Source of the DNA: Piscicola geometra
Lineage: Eukaryota; Annelida; Clitellata; Hirudinida; Piscicolidae
Direction of reading: 5' to 3'
Length of the DNA stretch: 64,000 nt
NCBI GenBank assembly: GCA_943735955.1
Contig: OX030968.1
Location: 2,328,747-2,392,746 of the forward strand
A program made the position numbers and the translations under genes. The notes below the pieces were generated by a model that worked only from the letters and a program-made list of their open reading frames with translations, was not told the origin of the DNA and searched no databases. Below are positions 21,896 through 34,500 of this stretch, one piece after another (within the stretch, counting starts at the first letter, position 1; each line of letters starts with the position of its first letter).

Positions 21896-22083
21896 CATGC
21901 AGATATGGGGATATGTTCGACTGGTGTTCCAAGAAGTATTTTGCTAGTAACAAAGAGAAGTGCTGTGAGTCCTGTAAACAAACAAATTCTATGCTTTCAC
22001 ACACTTTTGCCTTTTTTTGGATTTTCTTGCTTATTGCAATGAAACAAACAATGAAGTATACAATTAATTTGAAAAAAATATAG
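21896..22083 (+). CDS. Cysteine-rich last exon, third module
   Basis: After the acceptor AACAG (21895), phase 1 continues from the exon ending 21760. The peptide reads ACRYGDMFDWCSKKYFASNK, then EKCCESCKQ, then a hydrophobic stretch FAFFWIFLLIA, and stops at TAG 22081-22083. The CC-x-x-C element matches the other two modules. The hydrophobic end could be a membrane anchor or GPI signal. Confidence 0.5.
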
Positions 22084-22522
22084 TGATAGTCTGGCATTTT
22101 AAAAGTTTTAACTTCATGATTTCAACAAAAGAACTTAATAGTTATACATTTAGTCTTGTATATTAACAACATAATATACTCTAAATCTGTTTATAAATCT
22201 TTAAATTTTTTTCATTATATCATTATTTCAAGTTTCAAAAATCAATCAATTTTCACTAAATTAATCTCAAAGTTCTTCAAAGAAACCAGCAGTATCCCAA
22301 TTCACAATGAAAACTATGGTGAAAGGTTAAACTGATGTAATTAAGCTGAATGGTTTTTTAATGCAACTAAAGTAAATCATTCAAACGCTGAAGCATTTGC
22401 ATATACTATAAAAATCCTTTGGGGGAAAAAGTGAAAAAAGAACGAAAAGTGAGCAACAAATATGAAAGTTAGTTCAAGTTATGAAGCATATCATAGACAT
22501 ATCTAATGCATCATTAAATTAT
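22084..22522. other. Gap; 3' flank of the giant gene
   Basis: AT-rich, no gene seen. On the minus strand an ATTAAA at 22357-22362, about 160 bases after the giant gene's stop, is a possible poly(A) signal. Confidence 0.4.
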
Positions 22523-25500
22523 TCATATAAATTGTTGGGGAAACCATCTGGTAGGAAGAAAATTGGGAGTGAATGAAGTGCTAGGTGACTGGAAGGTGGG
22601 TTGTTGCGGGTAGATAAAACGGAGAGGAGGTTGGTAAACTGGTGTTGTAAATTGGTTTCCAATTGGGTTAGCGCCACTGAAAAAACGTCCGTTGGCTCTG
22701 TTGTCGAAACTTTCAATTCTTTGTGGTCTCTGTATTCTCTGTTGAGGTCTCAGTTGCTGTCTTTGTTGAACCTGCGGTCTCTGTTGAAGAGGTCTCTGTT
22801 GAAGAGGTCTTTGTTGAAGAGGTCTTTGTTGAAGAGGTCTCTGTTGAAGAGGTCTCTGTTGAAGGGGTCTCTGTTGAAGAGGTTTCTGTTGAAGAGGTTT
22901 CTGTTGAAGAGGTCTCTGTTGAAGAGGTCTCTGTGGTCTCTGTTGAAGAGGTCTCTGTGGTCTCTGTTGAAAAGGTCTCTGGGGTCTCTGTTGAAGAGGT
23001 CTCTGTGGTCTCTGTTGAAGAGGTCTCTGTGGTCTCTGTTGAAGAGGTCTCTGTGGTCTCTGTTGTAGTCTTTGTGGTCTTTGTGGTCTAAGAGGCCTCT
23101 GTGGTCTCTGTTGAAGAGGTCTCTGTGGTCTCTGTTGAAGAGGTCTCTGGGGTCTCTGTTGAAGAGGTCTCTGTGGTCTCTGTTGAAGAGGTCTCTGTGG
23201 TCTCTGTTGAAGAGGTCTCTGTGGTCTCTGTTGAAGAGGTCTCTGTGGTCTCTGTTGTACTCTTTGTGGTCTTTGCGGTCTAAGAGGTCTCTGGGGTCTC
23301 TGCGGTCTAAGAGGCCTCTGGGGTCTTTGTGGAAACTGCGGTCTTTGAGGTCTCTGGAACATTCTTTGGAATGGAGCATTTGACCTGAACAAGGCATCAG
23401 GTCTGAAAAAGGTGGGGAGTGATTGAGCAGCAGGGATGAGAGATGAAACTGACGAGGCACCGAAAGTCTGGACAAGGCCGTAGATGACGCCAGCAATAGC
23501 AGCGACACCAGCAATGGCGCCCACTGTAGCTCCAGCTATCACTGCTGGCGAAGTTTGTGCCACCGTTGTTGTTGTTGAATTTGAGAATGTCGAAATATCA
23601 ACTACTGTATCAGTTGTTATATAGGGCTTAGTAGAAGAAGTGGCTGTAATTGTAAGAGTAGTAGCTGAGCTAGTAGTGAGAAGAGTAGTAGGATTTATAG
23701 TAATGGTAGTAGTAGACGTTATGATAGTAGCTTGAGTGATGGTAATGATAGAAGCTGTGTTATTGGTAGTAGTAGCTGTGTACGTACTACTAGTACTTTG
23801 AATTGTGGTAGAAGCTGTTTTGGTTGTAGTAGAAACTGTAGTTGTAGTAGTAGTTGCTGTGTTAGTAGTACTCAAAGTTTTAGGTGTAGAAGTGGTAGTA
23901 GCTGGGATGGTAGTAGTAGCAGTCGTAGAAGTTTTAGTGGTAGTAGCTGTGTTGGTAGTGGTGAGAGCTGTGTAAGTTGTAGTAGTCACTGTAGTCGTAA
24001 CAACAGTGTTAGTAGTGGTACTAGCTGTGTTGGTAGTAGTTGAAATAGTAGAGGTAGTAGTTGTAGTTGAAGTTAAAGTGTTGGTAGTAGTAGCTGTATT
24101 GGTAGTAGTTGAAATGGTTGAAAAAGTAATAGTAATAGTGGTAGCAGTGTTGGTAGTGGTAGTAGCTGTGTTGGTAGTAGTTGAAACAGAAGAAGTAGAA
24201 GAAATAATAGTGGTAGTAGCTGTGTTGGTAGAAATTGAAATAATAGAGGTAGTAGTAGTGATAATTGTTGTAGTAGTAGCAGTGTTGGTAGTAGTAGTAG
24301 CTGTGTCAGTAGTAAGTGAAATAGTTGAAGTAGTAGTAGTAATAGTTGATGTAGTAGTGCCTGTGTTGGTAGTAGTAGTAGCTGTGTTGGTAGTAATTGA
24401 AATAGTAGAGGTAGTAACAGTTATAGTTGTTGTAGTAGTAACAGTGTTTTTAGTAGTTGTAGCTGTGTTGGTAGTAGTTAAAATAGTTGAGGTAGTAGTA
24501 GTAATAGTTGTTGTAGTAGTAGCTGTGTAAGTAGTGGTAGTAGCTGTGTAAGTAGTGGTAGTAGCTGTGTTGGTAGTGGTAGAAGCTGTGTTGGTAGTAG
24601 TGATAGTTATAGTTTTTTTAATAGTTTCAGTGTTAGTTGTAGTAGTAGCTGTGTCATTTGAATTTGAAATAATAGAGGTATAAGTAGTGATAGTTGTTGT
24701 AGTAGTAGCTGTGTCATTTGAAGTTGAAATAATAGAAGTAATAGTAGTAATAGTTGTTGTAGTAGTTGCAGTGTTGGTTTTAGTAGTAGCAGTGTCAGTA
24801 GTAGTTGAAATAGTTGAAGAAGTAGTAGTAATAGTTGTTGTAATAGTACCTGTGTTGGTAGTAGTTGAAATAGTAGAAGTAGAAGTAATAGTTGTTGTAG
24901 CAGTAACTGTGTTGGTAGTGGTAGTAGCTGTGTAAGTAGTTGTTGAAATAGTTGACGGAGTAATAGTAATAGTTGTTGTAGCAGTATCTGTGTTGGTAGT
25001 TGTAGTAGCAGTGTTGGTAATAGTTGAAATAAAAGAGGTAGTAGTAGTAATAGTTGTTGTAGTAGTTGAGTTGTTAGTAGTAGTAGTAGCTGTGTCGGTA
25101 GTACTTGAAATAGTTGAGAAAATAGTAGTAATAGTTGTTGTAGTAGTAGTAATAGTTGTTGTAGTAGTAGCTGTGTTTGTAGTAGTTGAAAGAGCAAAAG
25201 TATTAGTAGTAATAATTGTTGTAGTAATTGCAGTGTTGGTAGTAGTTGAAATAATTGAGGTAGTAGTAGTAATAGTTGTTGTAGTAGTAGCTGTGTTGGT
25301 AGTAGTTAAAATAGTTGAGGTAGTAGTAGTAATAGTTGTTGTAGTAGTAGCTGTGTTGGTAGTGGAAGTTGTGGTGTTGGTAGTAGTTGAAATAGTTGAG
25401 GTAGTAGTAGTAACAGTTGTTGTAATAGTACCTGTGTCGGTACTATTTGAAATAGTAGAGGTAGTAGTAGTAATAGTTGTTATAGTAGTAGCTGTGTTGG

Positions 25501-28500
25501 TAGTAGTAGTAGCTGTGTTGGTAGTAGTTGAAATAGTTGTGGTAATAGTTGTTGTAGTAGTACCTGTGTTGGTAGTAGATGAAATAGTAGAAGTAGAAGT
25601 CATTATAGTTGTTGTAGTAGTTGCAGTGTTGGTAGTGGTAGTAGCAGTGTTGGTAGTTGTTGAAATAGTTGTGGTAGTAGTAGTAAAAGTTGTTGTAGTA
25701 GTAGCTGTGTTGGTAGTAGTAGTAGCAGTGTTAGTAGTGGTTGAAATAGTAGAGGTAGTAGTAGTAAAAGTTGTTGTAGTAGTAGCTGTGTTGGTAGTGG
25801 TAGAAGCAGTGTTGGTAGTAGTTGATATAGTTGAGGTAGTAGTAGTAATAGTTGTTGTAGTAGTACCTGTGTTGGTAGTAGATGAAATAGTAGAAGTAGA
25901 AGTAATTATAGTTGTTGTAGTAGTTGCAGTGTTGGTAGTGGTAGTAGCAGTGTTGGTAGTTGTTGAAATAGTTGTGGTAGTAGTAGTAAAAGTTGTTGTA
26001 GTAGTCGCTGTGTTGGTAGTGGTAGTAGCAGTGTTAGTAGTGGTTGAAATAGTAGAGGTAGTAGTAGTAAAAGTTGTTGTAGTAGTAGCTGTGTTGGTAG
26101 TGGTAGTAGCAGTGTTGGTAGTAGTTGAAATAGTTGAGGTAGTAGTAGTAATAGTTGTTGTAATAGTACCTGTGTTGGTAGTAGTTGAAATAGTAGAAGT
26201 AGAAGTAATATTAGTTGTTGTATTAGTTGCAGTGTTAGTAGTAGTAGTAGCTGTGTCGGTAGTAGTTGAAATAGTAGAGGTAGTAGTACTAATAGTTGTT
26301 GTAGTTGTTGCAGTGTTAATAGTAGTAGTAGCTGTGTCAGTAGTAGTTGAAATAGTAGAGGTTGTAGTAGTAATAATTGTTGTAGTAGTTGCAGTGTTAG
26401 TAGTAGTAGTAGCTGTGTTGGTAGTAGTTGAAATAGTTGTGGTAATAGTTGTTGTAGTAGTACCTCTGTTGGTAGTAGATGAAATAGTAGAAGTAGAAGT
26501 AATTTTAGTTGTTGTAGTAGTTGCAGTGTTGGTAGTGGTAGTAGCAGTGTTGGTAGTAGTTGAAATAGTTGTTGTAGTAGTTGCAGTGTTGGTAGTGGTA
26601 GTAGCAGTGTTGGTAGTAGTTGAAATAGTTGAGATAGTAGTAGTAATAGTTGTTGTTATAGTACCTGTGTTGGTAGTAGGTGAAATAGTTGAGGTAGTAG
26701 TAGTAATAGTTGTTGTAGTAGTTGCAGTGTTAGTTATAGTAGTAATAGTTGTTGTAGTAGTAGCTGTGTTGGTAGTGGAAGTGGCTGTGTTGGTGGTGGT
26801 AGTAGCAGTGTTGGTAGAAGTTGAAATAGTTGAGGTAGTAGTAGTAATAGTTGTTTTAGTAGTTGCAGTGTTAGTAGAAGTAGTTGCTGTGTCGGTAGTA
26901 GTTGAAATAGTAGAGGTAGTAGTAGTAATAATTGTTATAGTAGTCGCTGTGTTGGTAGTGGTAGTAGCAGTGTTGGTAGTAGTTGAAATAGTTGAAATAG
27001 TAGTAGTAAAAGTTGTTGTAATGGTACCTATGTTGTTAGTAGTTGAAATAGTTGAGGTAGTGGTAGTAATAAATGTTGTAGTAGTTGCAGTGTTAGTAGT
27101 AGTAGTAGCTGAGTTGGTAGTAGTTGAAATAGTTGTGGTAGTAGTAGTAATAGTTGTTGTTGTAGTTGCAGTGTTTGTAGTGGTAGTAGCAGTGTTGGTA
27201 GTAGTTGAAATAGTTGAGGTAGTAGTAGTAAAAGTTGTTTTAGTAGTTGCAGTGTTGGTAGTAGCTGAAATAGTAAAGGTTGTATTACTAATAGTTGTTG
27301 TTGTAGTTGCAGTGTTAGTAGTAGTAGTAGCTGTGTCGGTAGTAGTTGAAATAGTAGAGGTAGTAGTAGTAATAGTTGTTGTAGTAGTAGCTGTGTTGGT
27401 AGTGGTAGTAGTAGTGTTGGTAGTAGTTGAAATAGTTGAGGTAGTAGTAGTAAAAGTTGTTGTAATAGTACCTATGTTGGTAGTAGTTGAAATAGTTGAG
27501 GTAGTAGAGGTAATAAATGTTTTAGTAGTTGCAGTGTTAGTAGTAGTAGTAACTGAGTTGGTAGTAGTTGAAATAGTTGTGGTAGTAGTAGTAATAGTTG
27601 TTGTTGTAGTTGCAGTGTTTGTAGTGGTAGTAGCAGTGTTGGCATTAGATGAAATAGTTGAGGTAGTAGTAGTAATAGTTGTTTTAGTAGTTGCAGTGTT
27701 AGTAGAAGTAGTTGCTGTGTCGGTAGTAGTTGAAATAGTAGAGGTAGTAGTAGTAATAGTTGTTGAAGTAGTCGCTGTGTTGGTAGTGGTAGTAGCAGTG
27801 TTGGTATTAGATGAAATAGTTGAGGTAGTAGTAGTAATAGTTGTTTTAGTAGTTGCAGTGTTAGTAGTAGCTGAAAAAGTAGAGGTAGTATTACTAATAG
27901 TTGTTGTAGTAGTTGCAGTGTTAGTAGTAGTAGTAGCTGTGTCGGAAGTAGTTGAAATAGTAGAGGTAGTAGTAGTAATAGTTGTTGTAGTAGTAGCTGT
28001 GTTGGTAGTGGTAGTAGCAGTGTTGGTAGTAGTTGAAATAGTTGAGGTAGTAGTAGTTAAAGTTGTTGTAATAGTACCTGTGTTGGTAGTAGTTGAAATT
28101 GTTGAGGTAGTAGTAGTAATAAATGTTGTAGTAGTTGCAGTGTTAGTAGTAGTAGTAGCTGAGTTGGTAGTAGTTGAAATAGTTGTGGTAGTAGTAGTAA
28201 TAGTTGTAGTAGTTGCAGTGTTGGTAGTGGTAGTAGCAGTGTTGGTAGTAGATGAAATAGTTGAGGTATTAGTAGAAATAGTTGTTGTAGTAGTAGCTGT
28301 GTTGGTAGTGGAAGTTGCTGTGTTGGTATTAGTTGAAATAGTTGTGGTAGTAGTAGTAATAGTTGTTGTAGTAGTAGCTGTGTTGGTAGTGGTAGTAGCA
28401 GTGTTGGTAGTAGTTGAAATAGTTGAGGTAGTAGTAGTAATAAATATTGTAGTAGTTGCAGTGTTAGTAGTAGTAGTAGCTGTGTTGGTAGTAGTTAAAA

Positions 28501-31500
28501 TAGTTGTGGTAGTAGTAGTAACAGTTGTTGTTGTAGTTGCAGTGTTGGTAGTGGTAGTAGCAGTGTTGGTAGTAGATGAAATAGTTGAGGTAGTAGTAGT
28601 AATAGTTGTTGTAGTAGTTGCAGTGTTAGTAGTAGCTGAAATAGTAGAGGTAGTATTACTAATAGTTGTTGTAGTAGTTGCAGTGTTAGTAGTAGTAGTA
28701 GCTGTGTCGGTAGTAGTTGAAATAGTAGAGGTAGTAGTAGTAATAGTTGTTGTAGTAGTAGCTGTGTTGGTAGTGGAAGTTATTGTGTTGGTAGTAATTG
28801 AAATAGTTGTGGTAGTAGTAGTAATAGTTGTTGTAGTAGTAGCTGTGTTGGTAGTGGTAGTAGCAGTGTTGGTAGTAGTTGAAATAGTTGAGGTAGTAGT
28901 AGTAAAAGTTGTTGTAATAGTACCTGTGTTGGTAGTAGTTGAAATAGTTGAGGTAGTAGTAGTAATAAATGTTGTAGTAGTTGCAGTGTTAGTAGTAGTA
29001 GTAGCTGAGTTGGTAGTAGTTGAAATAGTTGTGGTAGTAGTAGTAATAGTTGTAGTAGTTGCAGTGTTGGTAGTGGTAGTAGCAGTGTTGGTAGTAGATG
29101 AAATAGTTGAGGTATTAGTAGTAATAGTTGTTGTAGTAGTAGCTGTGTTGGTAGTGGAAGTTGCAGTGTTGGTATTAGTTGAAATAGTTGTGGTAGTAGT
29201 AGTAATAGTTGTTGTAGCAGTTGCAGTGTTAGTAGAAGTAGTAGCTGTGTCGGTAGTAGTTGAAATAGTAGAGGTAGTATTAGTAATAGTTGTTGTAGTA
29301 GTAGCAGTGTTAGTAGTAGTATCAGCTGTGTCGGGAGTAGTTAAAATAGTTGTGGTAGTAGTAGTAATAGTTGTTGTAGTAATCGCTGTGTTGGTAGTGG
29401 TAGTAGCAGTGTTGGTAGTAGTTGAAATAGTTGAGGTAGTAGTAGTAAAAGTTGTTGTAATAGTACCTATTTTGGTAGTAGTAGTAAAAGTTGTTGTAAT
29501 AGTACCTATTTTGGTAGTAGTTGAAATAGTTGAGGTAGTAGTAGTAAGAAATGTTGTAGTAGTTGCAGTGTTAGTAGTAGTAGTAGCTGAGTTGGTAGTA
29601 GTTAAAATAGTTGTGGTAGTAGTAGGAATAGTTGTTGTTGTAGTTGCAGTGTTGGTAGTGGTAGTAGCAGTGTTGGTAGTAGATAAAATAGTTGAGATAG
29701 AAGTAGTAATAGTTGTTGTAGTAGTTGCAGTGTTAGTAGTAGCTGAATTAGTAGAGGTAGTATTACTAATAGTTGTTGTTGTAGTTGCAGTGTTAGTAGT
29801 AGTAGTAGCTGTGTCGGTAGTAGTTGAATTAGTAGAGGTAGTAGTAGTAATAGTGGTTGTAGTAGTAGCTGTGTTGGTAGTGGAAGTTGTTGTGTTGTTA
29901 GTAATTGAAACAGTTGAGGTAGTAGTAGTAATAGTTGTTGTTATAGTACCTGTGTTGGTAGTAGGTGAAATAGTTGAGGTAGTAGTAGTAATAGTTGTTG
30001 CAGTAGTTGCAGTGTTAGTTATAGTAGTAATAGTTGTTGTAGTAGTAGCTGTGTTGGTAGTGGAAGTGGCTGTGTTGGTAGTGGTAGTAGCAGTGTTGGT
30101 AGAAGTTGAAATAGTTAAGGTAGTAGTAGTTATAGTTGTTGTAGTAATAGCTGTGTTGGTAGTGGTAGTAGCAGTGTTGGTAGTAGTAGTAGCAGTGTTG
30201 GTAAGAGATGAAATAGTTGAAGTATTAGTAGTAAAAGTTGTTGTAGTTGTAGCTGTGTTGGTAGTGGAAGCTGCTGTGTGGGTATTAGTTGAAATAGTTG
30301 TGGTAGTAGTAGTAATAGTTGTTTTAGTAGTTGAAGTGTTAGTAGTAGTAGTAGCTGTGTCGGTAGTAGTTGAAATAGTAGAGGTAGTAGTAGTAATAGT
30401 TGTTGTAGTAGTTGCAGTGTTAGTTACAGTAGTAATAGTTGTTGTAGTAGTAGCTGTGTTGGTACTGGAAGTGGCTGTGTTGGTAGTGGTAGTAGCAGTG
30501 TTGGTAGTAGTTGAAATATTTGAGGTAGTAGTAGTAAAAGTTGTTGTAATGGTACTTATGTTGGTAGTAGTTGAAATAGTTGAGGTAGTAGTAGTAATAA
30601 ATGTTGTAGTAGTTGCAGTGTTAGTAGTAGTAGTAGCTGTGTTGGTAGTAGTTGAAATAGTTGTGGTAGTAGTAGTAATAGTTGTTGTTGTAGTTGCAGT
30701 GTTGGTAGTGGTAGTAGCAGTGTTGGTAGTAGTTGAAATAATTGATGTAGTAGTTGCAGTGTTGGTAGTGGTAGTAGCAGTGTTGGTAGTAGTTGAAATA
30801 GTTGAGGTAGTAGTATTAATAGTTGTTGTAATAGTACCTGTGTTGGTAGTAGATGAAATAGTTGAAGTAGTAGTAGTAATAGTTGTTGTAGTAGTTGCAG
30901 TGTTAGTTATAGTAGTATTAGTTGTTGTAGTAGTAGCTGTGTTGGTAGTGGAAGTGGCTGTGTTGGTAGTGGTAGTAGCAGTGTTGCTAGTAGATGAAAT
31001 AGTTGAGGTAGTAGTAGTAATAGTTGTTGTAGTAGTTGCAGTGTTAGTAGTAGCTGAAATAGTAGAGGTAGTATTACTAATAGTTGTTGTAGTAGTTGCA
31101 GTGTTAGTAGTAGTAGTAGCTGTGTCGGTAAGAGTTGAAATAGTAGAGGTAGTAGTACTAATAGTTGTTGTAGTAGTTGCAGTGTTAAAAGTAGTAGTAG
31201 CTGTGTCGGTAGTAGTTGAAACAGTAGAGGTAGCAGTAGTAATAGTTGTTGTAGTAGTTGCAGTGTTAGTAGTAGTAGAAGCTGTGTTGGTAGTAGTTGA
31301 AATAGTTGTGGTAATAGTTGTTGTAGTAGTACCTGTGTTGGTAGTAGATGAAATAGTAGAAGTAGCAGTAATTATAGTTGTTGTAGTAGTTGCAGTGTTG
31401 ATAGTAGTAGTAGCTGAGTTGGTAGTAGTTGAAATAGTTGTGGTAGTAGTAGTAATAGTTGTAGTAGTTGCAGTGTTGGTAGTGGTAGTAGCAGTGTTAG

Positions 31501-34500
31501 TAGTAGATGAAATAGTTGAGGTAGTAGTAGTAATAGTTGTTGTAGTAGTTGCAGTGTAAGTAGTAGTAGTAGCTGTGTCGGTAGTAGTTGAAATAGTAGA
31601 GGTAGTAGTAGTAATAGTTGTTGTAGTAGTAGCTGTGTTGGTAGTGGAAGTTGGTGTGTTGGTAGTAATTGAAATATTTGTGGTAGTAGTAGTACTAATT
31701 TTTGTAGTAGTAGCTGTGTTGGTAGTGGTAGTAGCAGTGTTGGTAGTAGTTGAAATAGTTGAGGTAGTAGTAGTAATAGTTGTTGTAATAGTACCTGTGT
31801 TGGTAGTAGTTGAAATAACAGAAGTAGAAGTAATAATAGTTTTTGTAGTAGTTGCAGTGTTAGTAGTAGTAGTAGCTGTGTCGGTAGTAGTTGAAATAGT
31901 AGAGGTAGTAGTACTAATAGTTGTTGTAGTAGTTGCAGTGTTAATAGTAGTAGTAGCTGTGTCGGTAGTAGTTGAAACAGTAGAGGTAGTAGTAGTAATA
32001 GTAGTTGTAGTAGTTGCAGTGTTAGTAGTAGTAGAAGCCGTGTTGGTAGTAGTTGAAATAGTTGTGGTAATAGTTGTTGTAGTAGTACCTGTGTTGGTAG
32101 TAGATGAAATAGTAGAAGTAGCAGTAATTATAGTTGTTGTAGTAGTTGCAGTGTTGATAGTAGTAGTAGCTGAGTTGGTAGTAGTTGAAATAGTTGTGGT
32201 AGTAGTAGTAATAGTTGTAGTAGTTGCAGTGTTGGTAGTGGTAGTAGCAGTGTTAGTAGTAGATGAAATAGTTGAGGTAGTAGTAGTAATAGTTGTTGTA
32301 GTAGTTGCAGTGTAAGTAGTAGTAGTAGCTGTGTCGGTAGTAGTTGAAATAGTAGAGGTAGTAGTAGTAATAGTTGTTGTAGTAGTAGCTGTGTTGGTAC
32401 TGGAAGTTGGTGTGTTGGTAGTAATTGAAATATTTGTGGTAGTAGTAGTACTAATTTTTGTAGTAGTAGCTGTGTTGGTAGTGGTAGTAGCAGTGTTGGT
32501 AGTAGTTGAAATAGTTGAGGTAGTAGTAGTAATAGTTGTTGTAATAGTACCTGTGTTGGTAGTAGTTGAAATAACAGAAGTAGAAGTAATAATAGTTTTT
32601 GTAGTAGTTGCAGTGTTAGTAGTAGTAGTAGCTGTGTCGGTAGTAGTTGAAATAGTAGAGGTAGTAGTACTAATAGTTGTTGTAGTAGTTGCAGTGTTAA
32701 TAGTAGTAGTAGCTGTGTCGGTAGTAGTTGAAACAGTAGAGGTAGTAGTAGTAATAGTAGTTGTAGTAGTTGCAGTGTTAGTAGTAGTAGAAGCCGTGTT
32801 GGTAGTAGTTGAAATAGTTGTGGTAATAGTTGTTGTAGTAGTACCTGTGTTGGTAGTAGATGAAATAGTAGAAGTAGCAGTAATTATAGTTGTTGTAGTA
32901 GTTGCAGTGTTGATAGTAGTAGTAGCTGAGTTGGTAGTAGTTGAAATAGTTGTGGTAGTAGTAGTAATAGTTGTAGTAGTTGCAGTGTTGGTAGTGGTAG
33001 TAGCAGTGTTAGTAGTAGATGAAATAGTTGAGGTAGTAGTAGTAATAGTTGTTGTAGTAGTTGCAGTGTAAGTAGTAGTAGTAGCTGTGTCGGTAGTAGT
33101 TGAAATAGTAGAGGTAGTAGTAGTAATAGTTGTTGTAGTAGTTGCAGTGTTAATAGTAGTAGTAGCTGTGTCGGTAGTAGTTGAAACAGTAGAGGTAGTA
33201 GTAGTAATAGTAGTTGTAGTAGTTGCAGTGTTAGTAGTAGTAGAAGCCGTGTTGGTAGTAGTTGAAATAGTTGTGGTAATAGTTGTTGTAGTAGTACCTG
33301 TGTTGGTAGTAGATGAAATAGTAGAAGTAGCAGTAATTATAGTTGTTGTAGTAGTTGCAGTGTTGATAGTAGTAGTAGCTGAGTTGGTAGTAGTTGAAAT
33401 AGTTGTGGTAGTAGTAGTAATAGTTGTAGTAGTTGCAGTGTTGGTAGTGGTAGTAGCAGTGTTAGTAGTAGATGAAATAGTTGAGGTAGTAGTAGTAATA
33501 GTTGTTGTAGTAGTTGCAGTGTAAGTAGTAGTAGTAGCTGTGTCGGTAGTAGTTGAAATAGTAGAGGTAGTAGTAGTAATAGTTGTTGTAGTAGTAGCTG
33601 TGTTGGTACTGGAAGTTGGTGTGTTGGTAGTAATTGAAATATTTGTGGTAGTAGTAGTACTAATTTTTGTAGTAGTAGCTGTGTTGGTAGTGGTAGTAGC
33701 AGTGTTGGTAGTAGTTGAAATAGTTGAGGTAGTAGTAGTAATAGTTGTTGTAATAGTACCTGTGTTGGTAGTAGTTGAAATAACAGAAGTAGAAGTAATA
33801 ATAGTTTTTGTAGTAGTTGCAGTGTTAGTAGTAGTAGTAGCTGTGTCGGTAGTAGTTGAAATAGTAGAGGTAGTAGTACTAATAGTTGTTGTAGTAGTTG
33901 CAGTGTTAATAGTAGTAGTAGCTGTGTCGGTAGTAGTTGAAACAGTAGAGGTAGTAGTAGTAATAGTAGTTGTAGTAGTTGCAGTGTTAGTAGTAGTAGA
34001 AGCCGTGTTGGTAGTAGTTGAAATAGTTGTGGTAATAGTTGTTGTAGTAGTACCTGTGTTGGTAGTAGATGAAATAGTAGAAGTAGCAGTAATTATAGTT
34101 GTTGTAGTAGTTGCAGTGTTGATAGTAGTAGTAGCTGAGTTGGTAGTAGTTGAAATAGTTGTGGTAGTAGTAGTAATAGTTGTAGTAGTTGCAGTGTTGG
34201 TAGTGGTAGTAGCAGTGTTAGTAGTAGATGAAATAGTTGAGGTAGTAGTAGTAATAGTTGTTGTAGTAGTTGCAGTGTAAGTAGTAGTAGTAGCTGTGTC
34301 GGTAGTAGTTGAAATAGTAGAGGTAGTAGTAGTAATAGTTGTTGTAGTAGTAGCTGTGTTGGTAGTGGAAGTTGGTGTGTTGGTAGTAATTGAAAAATTT
34401 GTGGTAGTAGTAGTACTAATTTTTGTAGTAGTAGCTGTGTTGGTAGTGGTAGTAGCAGTGTTGGTAGTAGTTGAAATAGTTGAGGTAGTAGTAGTAATAG

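Noticed and set aside
22601..23383. Plus-strand frames of LLKRSLWS and EEVSVVSV repeats, and a minus frame of RDHRDLFN repeats
   Set aside because: These are other frames of the QRP-repeat tail of the giant protein.
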